Shown: positions 44,340 through 52,471 of the stretch, in pieces
Position numbering within the stretch: position 1 is the first letter of the stretch
Layout of the letters: each line of letters begins with the position of its first letter
DNA from: Variovorax sp. OK212
GTDB lineage: Bacteria > Pseudomonadota > Gammaproteobacteria > Burkholderiales > Burkholderiaceae_C
Reading direction: 5' to 3'
Length of the DNA stretch: 64,000 bases
Assembly: GCF_900112425.1 (NCBI RefSeq)
Contig: NZ_FOLP01000023.1
Coordinates: forward strand, 1-64,000
The notes under the pieces: model-generated
What the model was told of the DNA's origin: nothing
Databases searched by the model: none
What the model saw: only the letters and a program-made list of their open reading frames with translations
Translations under genes and position numbers: made by a program

Positions 44340-44996
44340 TCAGCGCTTGCCCGCCATCTGCATCTTGTTCATGCAACGCAGCTTGCCAAAGTTGCTGCAA
44401 CCCCAGAACGGCGTGCCGCCGTCTTTCGGCGTTCGCTCCACCATCTTCACGCCGCACTTGACACAGGTCGGACGCCAGTAGTCACCCTCGTATGCCACCG
44501 CAAGAAGCGAGGCCTGCTGCTCGGGCGTTCGCCTGGAGATCAGTTGCAGCAGGCCGTGGCGGTCCTGTGCGTTGATGCCGTTGCTCTTTGCAAATGTCGC
44601 CGCGTCGGACGTGAACGTCGAGCTCGTGGCGAATGTGCCGTACTGAAGATCGTGCGACTTGAGGACGCCGAAGAACTCGCGCATCTGCTGCACGCCGACG
44701 GGCTTGCTGCGCCAATGCTTGCACTGGACGATCATCGGCTTCGGGCTGTTGGCCGAGTAGAGCCAGATGTCGATGCCGCCGTCCGCCCCGTGCGACTGGC
44801 TCTCGGTGCGCACGCCCGCCTGGGCGAACAGCGCCTCGCAAAGTGCCTCGAAGCGGCGCCATTCGATGTCGTCGAACACCTGGGGCGACCACCCTGCCTG
44901 GGGCTGCGGCCTTGCATCGCCACCCTCGATTGCCTTTGTCTTCGCAGGCTCTTCGTTCTGCGGCTCAGCCGCGCTCCTCCGCCAAAACCCAGCCAT
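44340..44996 (-). CDS. Mrr-type restriction endonuclease with zinc ribbon
   Basis: A 218-residue PD-(D/E)xK nuclease of the Mrr/type IV restriction family. The catalytic core is E50 (WRRFEALCEALF), D76 (HGADGGIDIWLY) and Q91-C-K93 (MIVQCKHW). A C-terminal topoisomerase-type zinc ribbon is visible as CVKCGVKMVERTPKDGG then CSNFGKLRC. Family members cut modified or foreign DNA. It is downstream of the diguanylate cyclase on the same strand (72-bp gap) and probably an independent defence gene. Confidence 0.85.
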   Translation of the reverse strand: MAGFWRRSAAEPQNEEPAKTKAIEGGDARPQPQAGWSPQVFDDIEWRRFEALCEALFAQAGVRTESQSHGADGGIDIWLYSANSPKPMIVQCKHWRSKPVGVQQMREFFGVLKSHDLQYGTFATSSTFTSDAATFAKSNGINAQDRHGLLQLISRRTPEQQASLLAVAYEGDYWRPTCVKCGVKMVERTPKDGGTPFWGCSNFGKLRCMNKMQMAGKR

Positions 44997-45068
44997 GTCG
45001 TGCCTCCTGGGACACGAATGTAACGCGATGTGGCTGAAGTGCGAAGGTCCGCCGCATGGCGGCCCATC

Positions 45069-46316
45069 TCAGGCGAGCACGGCAACGCCTTCGGGGGCGG
45101 TTGCCTCCTGTTCTTCCCGCCACACCACCACGCGATTGCGCCCTTGCCGCTTCGCCTCGTAGAGCGCCTGGTCCGCGCGCATGTAGAGCAGCTCGGGCGA
45201 GAGCATGGGCGCCGCCGAGGCGCGATGGCGTTGCTTGAGGGGCGTTGCATCACGCCCGCCCGGCGTGAACATGGCCAGGCCGAGGGACACGGTCAGCGCG
45301 AAGACCTTGTCGTCCGGCAGCTGCACCGGGTTGGCGGCCACCTCGTGGCAAAGATGATGGGCCACGTTGAGCGCACCGGCCAGGTCGGTGTTCGGCAGCA
45401 GCACCGCGAACTCCTCGCCGCCGAGCCGGGCGAACACATCGGCCGACCGCAGCCGCGCCTGCACGCGCTTTGAGAACGCCTGCAGCACCAGGTCGCCGCA
45501 ACGGTGGCCGTGCAGGTCGTTGACGCGCTTGAAGTGGTCCAGGTCGAGCAGCAGCAGCGCCAGCGGCTGCGCGCCGCGCTGGCTGCGCGCCACCTCGTGA
45601 TCGCACAGCGGGTCGAAGCTGCGCCGGTTCAGGCAGCCCGTCAGTGCGTCGTGGCTGGCCAGGAACTCCATGCTCTTCGCCGTGCGCTCCAGGCTGGCCA
45701 TCACGAAGCCCACGCCACTGCCCAGCAGCGCAAGAAAGGCCAGCAGCACGACGATGCCCTGCCCGAGGCTGGACTGGAAAAAGGTCGTGTACTGGTCGGG
45801 CACCAGGCCGGCCTGCACCGCGCGCAGCGCATGCGCGAGGCTCAGCATCAGCATGGTCAATGCCACGGCGCGCATGGTGCTTTCCGCATGCCAGGCATGG
45901 CGAAATACATGCAGCGCCGGCAAGCCGGCCATCAGCATCAGCACCGCCGAGAAGATCATCGAACGGGTGCTCATGGGCCAGGCCAGCAACACCGGCGTGG
46001 CCAGGACGCCGGCGACCACCAGCCCCGTCAACCACGCAGGCACCGGCCCCTTGCCCACGAACAGGTAGACCGCCTGGTTGAAGTACAGCATGCCGCACAG
46101 CACCAGCGGATTGCCCACCAGGACGGCCAGCCATTCAGGCAGGAACAACCGCGACAACAGGGCCGACATGCCCGCCAGGAGGAACACACAGCCCTTGGTC
46201 CAGAGCGCCAGCGCGCGATCGTCCACCAGGCGACGGCGCACGAGCACCAGTTGCCATGCGAACAACAGATAGCCCAGGCCCAGCGGCAGCATGAGCGAAG
46301 GGACGTCGAGTTGCAT
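45069..46316 (-). CDS. Membrane-bound diguanylate cyclase (GGDEF)
   Basis: A 415-residue inner-membrane protein. About seven hydrophobic segments occupy residues 1-215 and a GGDEF domain follows. The active-site motif is GGEEF (FARLGGEEFAVLLP) and the product-inhibition RxxD site RSAD lies five residues upstream. LLLLDLDHFKRVND and the C-terminal ALYEAKRQGRNRVV are canonical, so it should make cyclic di-GMP. ATG 46316 is chosen. A 20-residue insertion (GGRDATPLKQRHRASAAPML) lies between the last strands of the domain. No EAL domain is present. Confidence 0.92.
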   Translation of the reverse strand: MQLDVPSLMLPLGLGYLLFAWQLVLVRRRLVDDRALALWTKGCVFLLAGMSALLSRLFLPEWLAVLVGNPLVLCGMLYFNQAVYLFVGKGPVPAWLTGLVVAGVLATPVLLAWPMSTRSMIFSAVLMLMAGLPALHVFRHAWHAESTMRAVALTMLMLSLAHALRAVQAGLVPDQYTTFFQSSLGQGIVVLLAFLALLGSGVGFVMASLERTAKSMEFLASHDALTGCLNRRSFDPLCDHEVARSQRGAQPLALLLLDLDHFKRVNDLHGHRCGDLVLQAFSKRVQARLRSADVFARLGGEEFAVLLPNTDLAGALNVAHHLCHEVAANPVQLPDDKVFALTVSLGLAMFTPGGRDATPLKQRHRASAAPMLSPELLYMRADQALYEAKRQGRNRVVVWREEQEATAPEGVAVLA

Positions 46317-46493
46317 GGGCGGTGTCGAGGGAGGCGAAAGGAGCCGCATTCTAGGCACGCCCTTCGGGCGCTTTTGCGGCGGCGTCCGTCGCGCCGCCCT
46401 CGTTCGGCTCGTCTTGCGACCCGGTCGGCGTGCGCCTTAACATCGCCCCGAAGTCCTGCATGACCATCCTCCGGAACCTCAAGGATCGACCCC

Positions 46494-46943
46494 ATGAAAA
46501 AAACAGACGCGACAGATTCGAGCGCCGCTCAGCCGGCGTCGGAACTCATCACTGAAAAAATCGCCACGCTCGGCGACTGGCGCGGCCCGGTGCTGGCCAG
46601 GATGCGCAAGCTCATCAAGGAAGCAGACCCCGGCGTGGTCGAGGAATGGAAGTGGATGGGCACGCCGGTCTGGTCGCACGACGGAATCATCTGCACCGGC
46701 GAGTCGTACAAGAGCGCCGTGAAGCTCACCTTCGCCAAGGGCGCCTCGCTGGCAGACCCGGGCAAGCTCTTCAATGCGAGCCTGGACGGCAACATGCGCC
46801 GCGCGATCGACATCCATGAGGGCGAGGAAGTCGACGCGACGATCTTCAAGGCGCTGATCCGCGAGGCGATCGCGCACAACAGCGCGAGCAAGGCGAAGGC
46901 CCCGAAGGCCTCTAAGACAGCGAAGCCGAAAGCGAAAGCCTGA
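46494..46943 (+). CDS. DUF1801 protein with lysine-rich tail
   Basis: A 149-residue YdhG/DUF1801-type protein. The fold core is DWRGPVLARMRKLIKEADPG, EWKWMGTPVWSHDGIICTGE and SAVKLTFAKGASLADPGKLF. Function of the family is not established; some are annotated iron-chaperone-like. The C-terminal 20 residues are Ala/Lys/Pro repeats (SKAKAPKASKTAKPKAKA), likely disordered and possibly nucleic-acid-binding. It is convergent with a second DUF1801 gene. Confidence 0.8.
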   Translation: MKKTDATDSSAAQPASELITEKIATLGDWRGPVLARMRKLIKEADPGVVEEWKWMGTPVWSHDGIICTGESYKSAVKLTFAKGASLADPGKLFNASLDGNMRRAIDIHEGEEVDATIFKALIREAIAHNSASKAKAPKASKTAKPKAKA

Positions 46944-46955
46944 GGGCCGCGAGAG

Positions 46956-47330
46956 CTACCAGAAGGCGTCGTCTTCACGCGCGCGCACGGCCTGCACGCG
47001 CTGCTCGGCGATCTGGCGGATCAGCGCTTCCGGCAAGGGCGCGCTGTAGGGAATCTGGAGCATGCCCTTGGTGGTCTTGTGCTTCTCCAGCGCCTTGCGG
47101 AACGGGTCCAGCCCGTCTTCGGTCGGCGTGAAGTTCAGATGCGCCTTGTGCGCGGAGAAGGCGAACAGGAACCGCGGCTCGACGAAGAACGGGGTTCCCC
47201 ACTTGATGGCCTCCTCGGCCTCGGGTGCGACGCTCTTCAGGAGCGCGTACAGCCGGCGCAAGTGCGGCTGGCCCGCGGGCGGGGCCGCATCGATGTAGTC
47301 GGCGATCGTTGCGGGGCGCTGGCTGGCCAT
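46956..47330 (-). CDS. DUF1801 protein (YdhG-like)
   Basis: A 124-residue protein with the core TIADYIDAAPPAGQPHLRRL, EEAIKWGTPFFVEPRFLFAF and a C-terminal GMLQIPYSAPLPEALIRQIA. ATG 47330 is chosen because AGGAGGTGA sits six bases upstream; a GTG nine bases earlier is inside that site. It is 22 bp downstream of the small membrane protein and is probably the last gene of the operon containing the PurA-like gene. Confidence 0.82.
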   Translation of the reverse strand: MASQRPATIADYIDAAPPAGQPHLRRLYALLKSVAPEAEEAIKWGTPFFVEPRFLFAFSAHKAHLNFTPTEDGLDPFRKALEKHKTTKGMLQIPYSAPLPEALIRQIAEQRVQAVRAREDDAFW

Positions 47331-47352
47331 CTCGTTCACCTCCTGGGCAGGT

Positions 47353-47775
47353 TCAGAGATGGGGCCAGACCTGGACCAGCCCCACCAGATGCACCGCGCC
47401 GAACCCCAGGCAGATCAGCGAACTCCACACCCAGAAAGCCGTGAGCCGGCGACGCTCGAACACGAAGAGCGCCAACGCCACGAGCCCGCGCAGCAGGTAC
47501 ACGGCCGTGATGGCGGGCAGCACCCACGCCAGCAGCGGCAGCGGTTGCAGCACGCCGGCGCCCGACAGCGCATAGGCTGCCCACACGCCCAGCACGCAGG
47601 CAATCAGCAGCGTGACGATCGGCGGGTACAGGTGCCCGGCCGCAGCGCCCGAGGCCATGCGTTCACCGGCGCCGAAGAAGCGGTACCACGCGGGGCCACC
47701 GAAGATGATGCAGAGGTGCAGCAGCGCCGCGACGGCGCTGAGCGCGGCGCCGATGATCAAGGGAATGTTAGGCAC
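47353..47775 (-). CDS. Small four-helix membrane protein
   Basis: A 140-residue protein with four predicted membrane segments (IIGAALSAVAALLHLCIIFG, LYPPIVTLLIACVLGVWAAY, LLAWVLPAITAVYLLRGLVA, FWVWSSLICLGFGAVHLVGL). I use GTG 47775, which starts eight bases after the stop of the PurA-like gene; upstream in-frame sequence is the antisense of that gene. Family not recognised. Its placement suggests a membrane partner for the operon. Confidence 0.68.
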   Translation of the reverse strand: MPNIPLIIGAALSAVAALLHLCIIFGGPAWYRFFGAGERMASGAAAGHLYPPIVTLLIACVLGVWAAYALSGAGVLQPLPLLAWVLPAITAVYLLRGLVALALFVFERRRLTAFWVWSSLICLGFGAVHLVGLVQVWPHL

Positions 47776-47783
47776 GAGGTCTT

Positions 47784-49130
47784 TCAGGAGCGCTCGAAGG
47801 GCTGCAGCGCGCGCACCGTGTCGCGGGTCGGGCCGAAGGCGCCGTAGCGCACGGCGAGGCCGCTCAGCGCTTCGACGCGCTCGGTCCACTCCTGCGGCGT
47901 GGCGAGGGTGCCGGGCTCGTACAGCGGCTGCGCGCCGTGGAGCTGTTGCGTCAGCGCGTGCTGGTGCGCAAGGTCAGGCGTCGGGCTCAGGGGCAGCGAG
48001 GCCATGCGCGAACCATCGGCGGCGCGGTAGCCCGCGCACCAGCGCAAGCCCACACCTTCGACAGCATCGAGATGGCTCGCGACCAGCCCGTCGAGCGCGC
48101 CGACCGCATCGAGCGCATAGCGCAGCAGCACCGCATCGGGATGCCCGCGCCGGAACACGCCCTGCCAGCCTTCGTCCGCGTTGTGCGGCTCGGGCAGGCG
48201 CGCGTCGAGTGCGCGGTCGTGCGTGGGCAAGGGGCCAGAACCGTGTCGCGTGAGGTAGCTGCGCAGCACGCCCAGGTGCTGCACGCGCGCACCGATGCCC
48301 ACGTCGCGCAGCACGGCCTGGACTGCCGCAGTCGAAATCGTGCTCCACGTGGTGTGCGGATGAAAGCCGCGCCACTCGTCGAGCAGCACGCCCTGCGCGC
48401 CTTCGAACACCACGGTGCCGGCTTGGCTCAGGCGCTCGGCGATGCGGTCCGCGCTCGCGGGCGGCGACTGCGCCAGGCACGGCGCGACCGCCGCGAGCCA
48501 GCGAGCGGGCAGCGTGTCGTCGCGCAGCACCGCCAGTTCCTGCGCGGCATCCGCATGCATGGGCGTCGTGCCCGCGAACTCGCGCAGCAATGCGGTGCGC
48601 GAAGCTTCGAGTTTTTCGAACGCGCGCGCGGGGTACGGCAAGTCGCCGTAGTGCAAGGCCTCATCGGGCGCGGCGATCGCGTGCCGCACGGTCTCGCCCA
48701 CACCCACGCCGCAGCTGCCGTGCGCCCCCCGCCCGCGCGCCCATTCGCGCAGCCGGCCCGCGGCCTGATGGAACGGCGTGGTCACGCGGCAGCGCGCGTC
48801 GACCCGCAGGCGCGAGAAGGCGTCTTCGACACCCGCGCGGCGCAACGCCGTCTCTTCGACAAGCAAGGCCGTGGGGTGCACCACCACCGGGCTCGCGAGC
48901 ACAGTGCCCACGCCCGCATGAAAACTGCCGGCGCCGAATTGCGAGAAGGTGTGGTGCCGCCCGCCGGGCAGCACCACGTTGTGCCCGGCCTGCGCGCCGC
49001 CGTTGAAGCGCACCACGGAGTGGGCCTGCAGCGCGCCGCACAGGTGATCGGTGAAGAGCCCCTTGCCACAGTCACCGAAGCCCAGGCCCAGCAGCGAGAC
49101 ATACCGCGTGGCAGCGGCCGTGGTGCTCAC
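47784..49130 (-). CDS. Divergent adenylosuccinate-synthetase-like (PurA-like) protein
   Basis: A 448-residue protein with the PurA fold and length. Visible elements: P-loop GFGDCGKG (residues 18-24; normally GDEGKG), NGGAQAGHNVV with H50 (normally GGxNAGHT), FEGAQGVLLDEWRGFHPHTT (normally EGAQGTLLDIDHGTYP), and YLTRHGSGPLPTHD (normally STRVGAGPFPTE). The catalytic Asp (D20) and His (H50) are kept. The TTGRGIGP IMP-site loop reads GSCGVGVGET, and the L-aspartate loop TGRxRRxGWLD is replaced by DEGWQGVFRRGHPD. It probably still activates a purine or similar oxo group with GTP but joins a different amine. GTG 49130 starts seven bases after the vWA stop. Confidence 0.82.
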   Translation of the reverse strand: MSTTAAATRYVSLLGLGFGDCGKGLFTDHLCGALQAHSVVRFNGGAQAGHNVVLPGGRHHTFSQFGAGSFHAGVGTVLASPVVVHPTALLVEETALRRAGVEDAFSRLRVDARCRVTTPFHQAAGRLREWARGRGAHGSCGVGVGETVRHAIAAPDEALHYGDLPYPARAFEKLEASRTALLREFAGTTPMHADAAQELAVLRDDTLPARWLAAVAPCLAQSPPASADRIAERLSQAGTVVFEGAQGVLLDEWRGFHPHTTWSTISTAAVQAVLRDVGIGARVQHLGVLRSYLTRHGSGPLPTHDRALDARLPEPHNADEGWQGVFRRGHPDAVLLRYALDAVGALDGLVASHLDAVEGVGLRWCAGYRAADGSRMASLPLSPTPDLAHQHALTQQLHGAQPLYEPGTLATPQEWTERVEALSGLAVRYGAFGPTRDTVRALQPFERS

Positions 49131-49137
49131 CCGGCCA

Positions 49138-50118
49138 TCAGCCGAACAGGCGCTTCCACCACGACGAGCGCGGGTTCGCGGCCGCGGTGGCCACCGCCGG
49201 CGGCGCGCGGCGCGATGCGCTCGGGTCGAGCAGCGCGGCATAGGCGTCCAGCGCGTGCAGCACGCCGCCCACGCGCTCCTTGGCCATGCCGGTGCCGCTC
49301 ATCACGCCGGCCAGCGCCTCGAGGCTGGGCACGGCTTTCTCGGTGAGGGCGACGATGCCGGCGGCCACGGCGCAGGCGTCGTCGGGCGAGTCCATGCAGA
49401 TGACGTGATCGCCCAGCAGCTCGCGCCAGCGGCCTTCGCAACGGCGGCGGCGCTGGGCGTCGGGAATCAGGAAGAACAGGTTGGTCGTTTCGGCCGCGGC
49501 GGCGATGACCTCTTCGATCGGAATGTCCTCGTCGAGCTTCTCGCCGATGAGGCCTTCGATCTGGTGGCGCGAGACGGCGGGGTACGGCAGCTCGTCGCCG
49601 GTGACGAACAGGTAGCCGCGCTTCTTGCGCTTGACCCAGCAGTCCATGTCGGTGTGCTGCGCCATCACGTAGAAGGCCAGCTCGTAGCTCTCTTCGCCGG
49701 AGCCGCCGCCGCCGCCCTCGAGGTAGCTCCAGGTGAGCCACTGGTCCATGAGGTTGGCGGTCGACTCGAACTGGCCGACCTGCAGCGGCGCGCCGTCGGA
49801 GTTGGCGTCGCCGATGGCCATGAACATGAGCTGCGGGTCCGGCACGCCGCAGTCGGTCAGCAGCTTCATGAAGTTGGGCAGTTCGCGGCGCGCCAGGGTC
49901 TGCGGAATGTCGCCCATCGAACCCGTGACGTCGAGCGCGAAGACGATACCCAGCGCGTTCGGATGGTCGGCGTTGTCGCGCGACTCGCGCACCTTGAGCC
50001 CGTGCGGGTTCATCAGCGGGTGCGTGGAACGTTGCGTGAAGACCTCGGCGCCCGGCTTGGCGGCGCGGTCGGCAATCAGCGCCGTGTGAGCGGCATGCGA
50101 GTAGTTTCCGTAGCCCAT
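49138..50118 (-). CDS. von Willebrand A domain protein with MIDAS
   Basis: A 326-residue cytoplasmic vWA protein. The metal-ion-dependent adhesion site begins FALDVTGSMGD (D63, T65, S67), with later elements GDANSDGAPLQVGQFESTAN and FVTGDELPYP. A glycine-rich EGGGGGSGEESYELA insertion sits at the MIDAS face. The C-terminal part is helical and ends WWKRLFG. TerY-like vWA proteins act with kinases in phospho-relay style stress systems; the same pairing occurs here. ATG 50118 has AGGAGG eight bases upstream, 27 bp after the kinase gene. Confidence 0.88.
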   Translation of the reverse strand: MGYGNYSHAAHTALIADRAAKPGAEVFTQRSTHPLMNPHGLKVRESRDNADHPNALGIVFALDVTGSMGDIPQTLARRELPNFMKLLTDCGVPDPQLMFMAIGDANSDGAPLQVGQFESTANLMDQWLTWSYLEGGGGGSGEESYELAFYVMAQHTDMDCWVKRKKRGYLFVTGDELPYPAVSRHQIEGLIGEKLDEDIPIEEVIAAAAETTNLFFLIPDAQRRRRCEGRWRELLGDHVICMDSPDDACAVAAGIVALTEKAVPSLEALAGVMSGTGMAKERVGGVLHALDAYAALLDPSASRRAPPAVATAAANPRSSWWKRLFG

Positions 50119-50145
50119 GAATTTCCTCCTTGGTGACTGTTGTGT

Positions 50146-51123
50146 TCAGGTGCCGGCGCGCGGCGCGGGGTCGAAGTGCACGAACTTCGACGGCCCGAAG
50201 GCTTCGCGCGACGCGGCGGACAGCGCCTGCTCGATGCCCTGCGCGCCCAGGCGCTCGCAGGCGGCAGCGTCTTCGCTGCACTGGCGCAGCAAGGCCGCGA
50301 GCGGCGCGGGGGTGTGCGCGCCAACGCCGGGCTCGCCGGCAGAAGCACCGTGCAACACGGCGCGCACGGTCCAGGCGGCCTGCATCAGGTCGCGTGCCAC
50401 GGCGGCGGCGTGCGCCGAGCCGGCGGCATGCTGCGCGCGCGACCAGCCGATGAGCAGCACGCCGTGGTCGCGCGGATGCACGAGCGCATGCGCGGGCGAC
50501 AGGTCGCGGTGCGTCCAGCCGGCACCGTGCACGAAGGCCAGCACCTCGAGCATGCGGCGCCACAGCCACACGGCGTGGCGCGGGTCGATGCCTTGGGCGT
50601 TGGCCTGCTGCACGTCCTGCAGGCTGCCCCAGAAGCCGGTCGGGTGGCGCAGCACCAGCGCCTGGCGGGCGCCGTCGCCCAGGCCTTCGGCCACGCCGGT
50701 GCCCAGCGGCTGCGGCAGCCGGCGCGTGAAGTAGGCCGCGCCCGAAATCGACAGCGCTTGCAGGGCCTGCAACACGGCGGCCTCGCGCAGCAGCACGCTG
50801 TTGGCGGCCGAGTCCCGCGCCAGCTTCAGCGTGACGCGTTCAGGCAGCGCGCCCAGCCGTTCGGCCAGCATGACGTCGCTGTGCTCGCCCGCGGCCAGCG
50901 GTGCCAGCACGCGGTAGCGCGCGCCGCGCCAGGTCAGGATGCGCCCGCCCGGCACGTCGGCATTGGCCCGGCGCAGCGCGGCGCGAAAGCTCTCGCGCTC
51001 GACGGTTTCGGTGCCGCGCACGATGGTGGCGCCGCAGTAGCTGCAGTTGACGGTGCGCCAGCGCGCGGCGCGCGGCAGCGGCGCGGAGCATTGGGGGCAG
51101 CTGAGTGCGAGCAGCGACAGCAT
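50146..51123 (-). CDS. Zinc-ribbon protein-kinase-like protein (probable pseudokinase)
   Basis: A 325-residue protein. An N-terminal zinc ribbon (C9PQC12 and C27SYC30) precedes a Ser/Thr-kinase-like domain. A beta-3 Lys candidate is K100 (RVTLK), with E114 in helix C. The catalytic loop is H205-R-D207-L-S-P-A-H212, so the usual Lys is Ser and the Asn is His. The DFG motif is G226-W-S. Loss of the Mg-binding Asn and Asp indicates a pseudokinase or a strongly altered enzyme. ATG 51123 begins 11 bp after the CNNM gene, and the vWA gene follows after 27 bp. Confidence 0.82.
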   Translation of the reverse strand: MLSLLALSCPQCSAPLPRAARWRTVNCSYCGATIVRGTETVERESFRAALRRANADVPGGRILTWRGARYRVLAPLAAGEHSDVMLAERLGALPERVTLKLARDSAANSVLLREAAVLQALQALSISGAAYFTRRLPQPLGTGVAEGLGDGARQALVLRHPTGFWGSLQDVQQANAQGIDPRHAVWLWRRMLEVLAFVHGAGWTHRDLSPAHALVHPRDHGVLLIGWSRAQHAAGSAHAAAVARDLMQAAWTVRAVLHGASAGEPGVGAHTPAPLAALLRQCSEDAAACERLGAQGIEQALSAASREAFGPSKFVHFDPAPRAGT

Positions 51124-51134
51124 CAGCCCGCGCC

Positions 51135-52448
51135 CTAGTCGCTCTTCAGCGGCGCCGCCGGATCGGGCGAGGCCAGCACGCGGTCGATGCGCCGGCCTTC
51201 CAGCGCGACGATCTCGAAGCACCAGCCGGCGCAGTCGATCTGCTCGCCCACCTCGGGCAGGTGGCCGGACACCGACATCAGCAGGCCGGCCACGGTGTTG
51301 TAGCGGCCGCGCTCTTCATCGGGCAGCTCGCGGATGCCCAGGCGCGCGCGCAGTTCCGACACGGGCATGAGCCCGTCGAGCTCCCACACGCCGTCGGGCC
51401 GCTCGCGGGCCCAGGCGTCGGTCTGCATGCCGGGCTGCAGCTCGCCGGTGATGGCTTCGAGCAGGTCGCGCGGGGTCATGAGGCCCTGCACCACGCCGTA
51501 TTCGTCGACCACGAACACCAGGCGGCCGGCGCGCTCGCGGAACTGCTCGAGCAGCTCCATGCCGGTGAGCGTCTCGGGCACGAACACGGCGGGCGTGGCT
51601 TCCTGGCCCAGCACGCCGGCATGCGCCGAACCCAGGCGCAGCAGCTGCGCCACGCTGACCACGCCGACCACGTCGTCGAGCGAGTTGCGGCACACCGGGT
51701 ACCAGGAATGCACCAGGTTGAGCGCGGCCGCGTCGGCCACCTTCTGCAGCGCCTGCGGCACGGTGAACGAGGCGTCGAGCCATTCGATGTCGGCGCGCGG
51801 AATCATCAGCGACGACAGGCGCCTGTCATCAAGGTGAAACACATTGCGCACCATCTGGTGCTCGTGATGCTCGATGACGCCGGCGTCCACGCCTTCTTCG
51901 AGGCTGGCCGAGATTTCTTCTTCCGTGACGTGGCGCGCCGCGTTGGCGTCGATGCGCAGCAGCTTCAGCATGGTGGCCGTGGCGCCCGCCAGCAGCCACA
52001 CGAAGGGCTTGGCGCCCTTGGCCAGCGCGCGCATGGGGCGCGACACCCAGCGCGCCACCGGCTCGGGGTAGAGCTGGCCGATGCGCTTGGGCACCAGCTC
52101 GCCGAAGATGATGGTGAAGAAGGTGATGCAGGTGACCACGCAGGCGGTCGAGACGATGCTGGCGGTGCCGGCGCCCATGCCCACCGACTCCATCCACACC
52201 GCCAGCGGCGCGGCGAAGGCGGCCTCGCCGACGATGCCGCTCAGCATGCCGATCGAGGTGATACCGATCTGCACCGTCGAGAGGAATTGCGTGGGCGACT
52301 CCATCAGCTTCAGCGCGGCCACCGCGCCGGTGTCTCCCGTTTCGGCCAAGGCCGCGAGACGTGCGCGCCGGCTGGTGGAAAGGGCCATTTCGGACATTGC
52401 GAACACTGCGTTGAGCGTGGTCAGCAAGGCCAGGAGGAAGACATCCAT
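51135..52448 (-). CDS. CNNM/CorC (HlyC)-family membrane protein
   Basis: A 437-residue protein: an N-terminal DUF21 membrane domain with about four segments (DVFLLALLTTLNAVFAMSEM start; CITFFTIIFGELVPKRIGQL), two CBS domains (MIPRADIEWLDASFTVPQAL and GRLVFVVDEYGVVQGLMTPR) and a C-terminal CorC/HlyC domain (YNTVAGLLMSVSGHLPEVGE). Relatives handle Mg, Co or Na export and sense adenosine nucleotides through the CBS pair. ATG 52448 is chosen. It is the first gene of the operon holding the pseudokinase, vWA and PurA-like genes, and divergent from apaH. Confidence 0.9.
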   Translation of the reverse strand: MDVFLLALLTTLNAVFAMSEMALSTSRRARLAALAETGDTGAVAALKLMESPTQFLSTVQIGITSIGMLSGIVGEAAFAAPLAVWMESVGMGAGTASIVSTACVVTCITFFTIIFGELVPKRIGQLYPEPVARWVSRPMRALAKGAKPFVWLLAGATATMLKLLRIDANAARHVTEEEISASLEEGVDAGVIEHHEHQMVRNVFHLDDRRLSSLMIPRADIEWLDASFTVPQALQKVADAAALNLVHSWYPVCRNSLDDVVGVVSVAQLLRLGSAHAGVLGQEATPAVFVPETLTGMELLEQFRERAGRLVFVVDEYGVVQGLMTPRDLLEAITGELQPGMQTDAWARERPDGVWELDGLMPVSELRARLGIRELPDEERGRYNTVAGLLMSVSGHLPEVGEQIDCAGWCFEIVALEGRRIDRVLASPDPAAPLKSD

Positions 52449-52471
52449 GAACTGAGGGAGAGAATGAGGGA

